Shown in pieces: positions 63,950 through 64,000 of a stretch of DNA of 64,000 nt (positions within the stretch are counted from its first letter, which is position 1; every line of letters starts with the position of its first letter). The stretch is from JAHELQ01 sp964491915. GTDB taxonomy: Bacteria > Acidobacteriota > Aminicenantia > UBA2199. The position numbers and the translations under genes are program-made. The notes under the pieces were generated by a model. It searched no databases, had not been told where the DNA came from, and was given only the letters and a program-made list of their open reading frames with translations. The stretch spans positions 11,935-75,934 of the forward strand of contig CAZBHS010000028.1 of NCBI GenBank assembly GCA_964491915.1, in the 5' to 3' direction.

Positions 63950-64000
63950 TCAATGGCTTCCGGTTTGGTTTCAAACAGCAAACATGATGAAAGAACCATT

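Overview
The window comes from a bacterium of moderate GC content. The gene content suggests an Aminicenantes-like (Candidatus phylum near Acidobacteriota) genome: FtsX-type permeases without a fused ATPase, a six-bladed beta-propeller lipoprotein, an M16 active/inactive peptidase pair, and large NRPS operons carrying B12-radical SAM genes. This assignment is inferred from gene content and was not tested by phylogeny.

Positions 1-36816, all on the minus strand, form one giant biosynthetic operon. From its promoter end it holds an FtsX/MacB-type permease, NRPS-E (C-A-T-C-A-T-C), a B12-radical SAM enzyme, NRPS-D (half-C-A-T-C), two more radical SAM/B12 proteins, NRPS-C (A-T-C), NRPS-B (half-C-A-T-C), NRPS-A (half-C-A-T-C-A-T-C-A-T-E), and the first 53 codons of another NRPS that leaves the window on the left. 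Eight adenylation domains are visible. Four have readable specificity codes (Asp-like, Val, Gln-like, Val). One epimerase is present and no thioesterase, so the line continues outside the window. Most proteins are split after a C domain rather than after a carrier domain. Three of them start with only the C-terminal lobe of a condensation domain, lacking HHxxxDG. NRPS-E and the neighbouring radical SAM enzyme share an acidic-aromatic C-terminal tail. Together these suggest a docking logic different from the classical COM system, which is seen only at the epimerase junction.

Positions 36900-43470 hold a knotted-type carbamoyltransferase, a degenerate IS481-like integrase-fold protein that has lost its DDE residues, a TrkA-like regulator overlapping a CPA2 cation/proton antiporter, and an 890-bp non-canonical stretch. 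That stretch contains a near-consensus promoter with two coupled tiny ORFs and a hairpin, a perfect 11-bp-arm GC palindrome, and seven 21-bp tandem repeats encoding a P-x-x-E-S-x-L heptad.

Positions 43470-64000 are mostly housekeeping: a propeller lipoprotein, tRNA-Leu(UAG), an M16 peptidase pair with a LolD-like ATPase, an EF-G-like GTPase, a three-gene biotin-dependent carboxylase operon whose biotin carboxylase lacks key catalytic residues, lnt, a SPOR protein, slipin/NfeD, ilvC, a free-standing ThrRS editing domain, a mannose-1-P guanylyltransferase and tatC. Two small unlisted peptide genes stand out. One is a class I lanthipeptide-like precursor next to tatC with no modification genes in view. 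The other is a Cys-rich peptide of PEExVL type with its own promoter between ilvC and nfeD.
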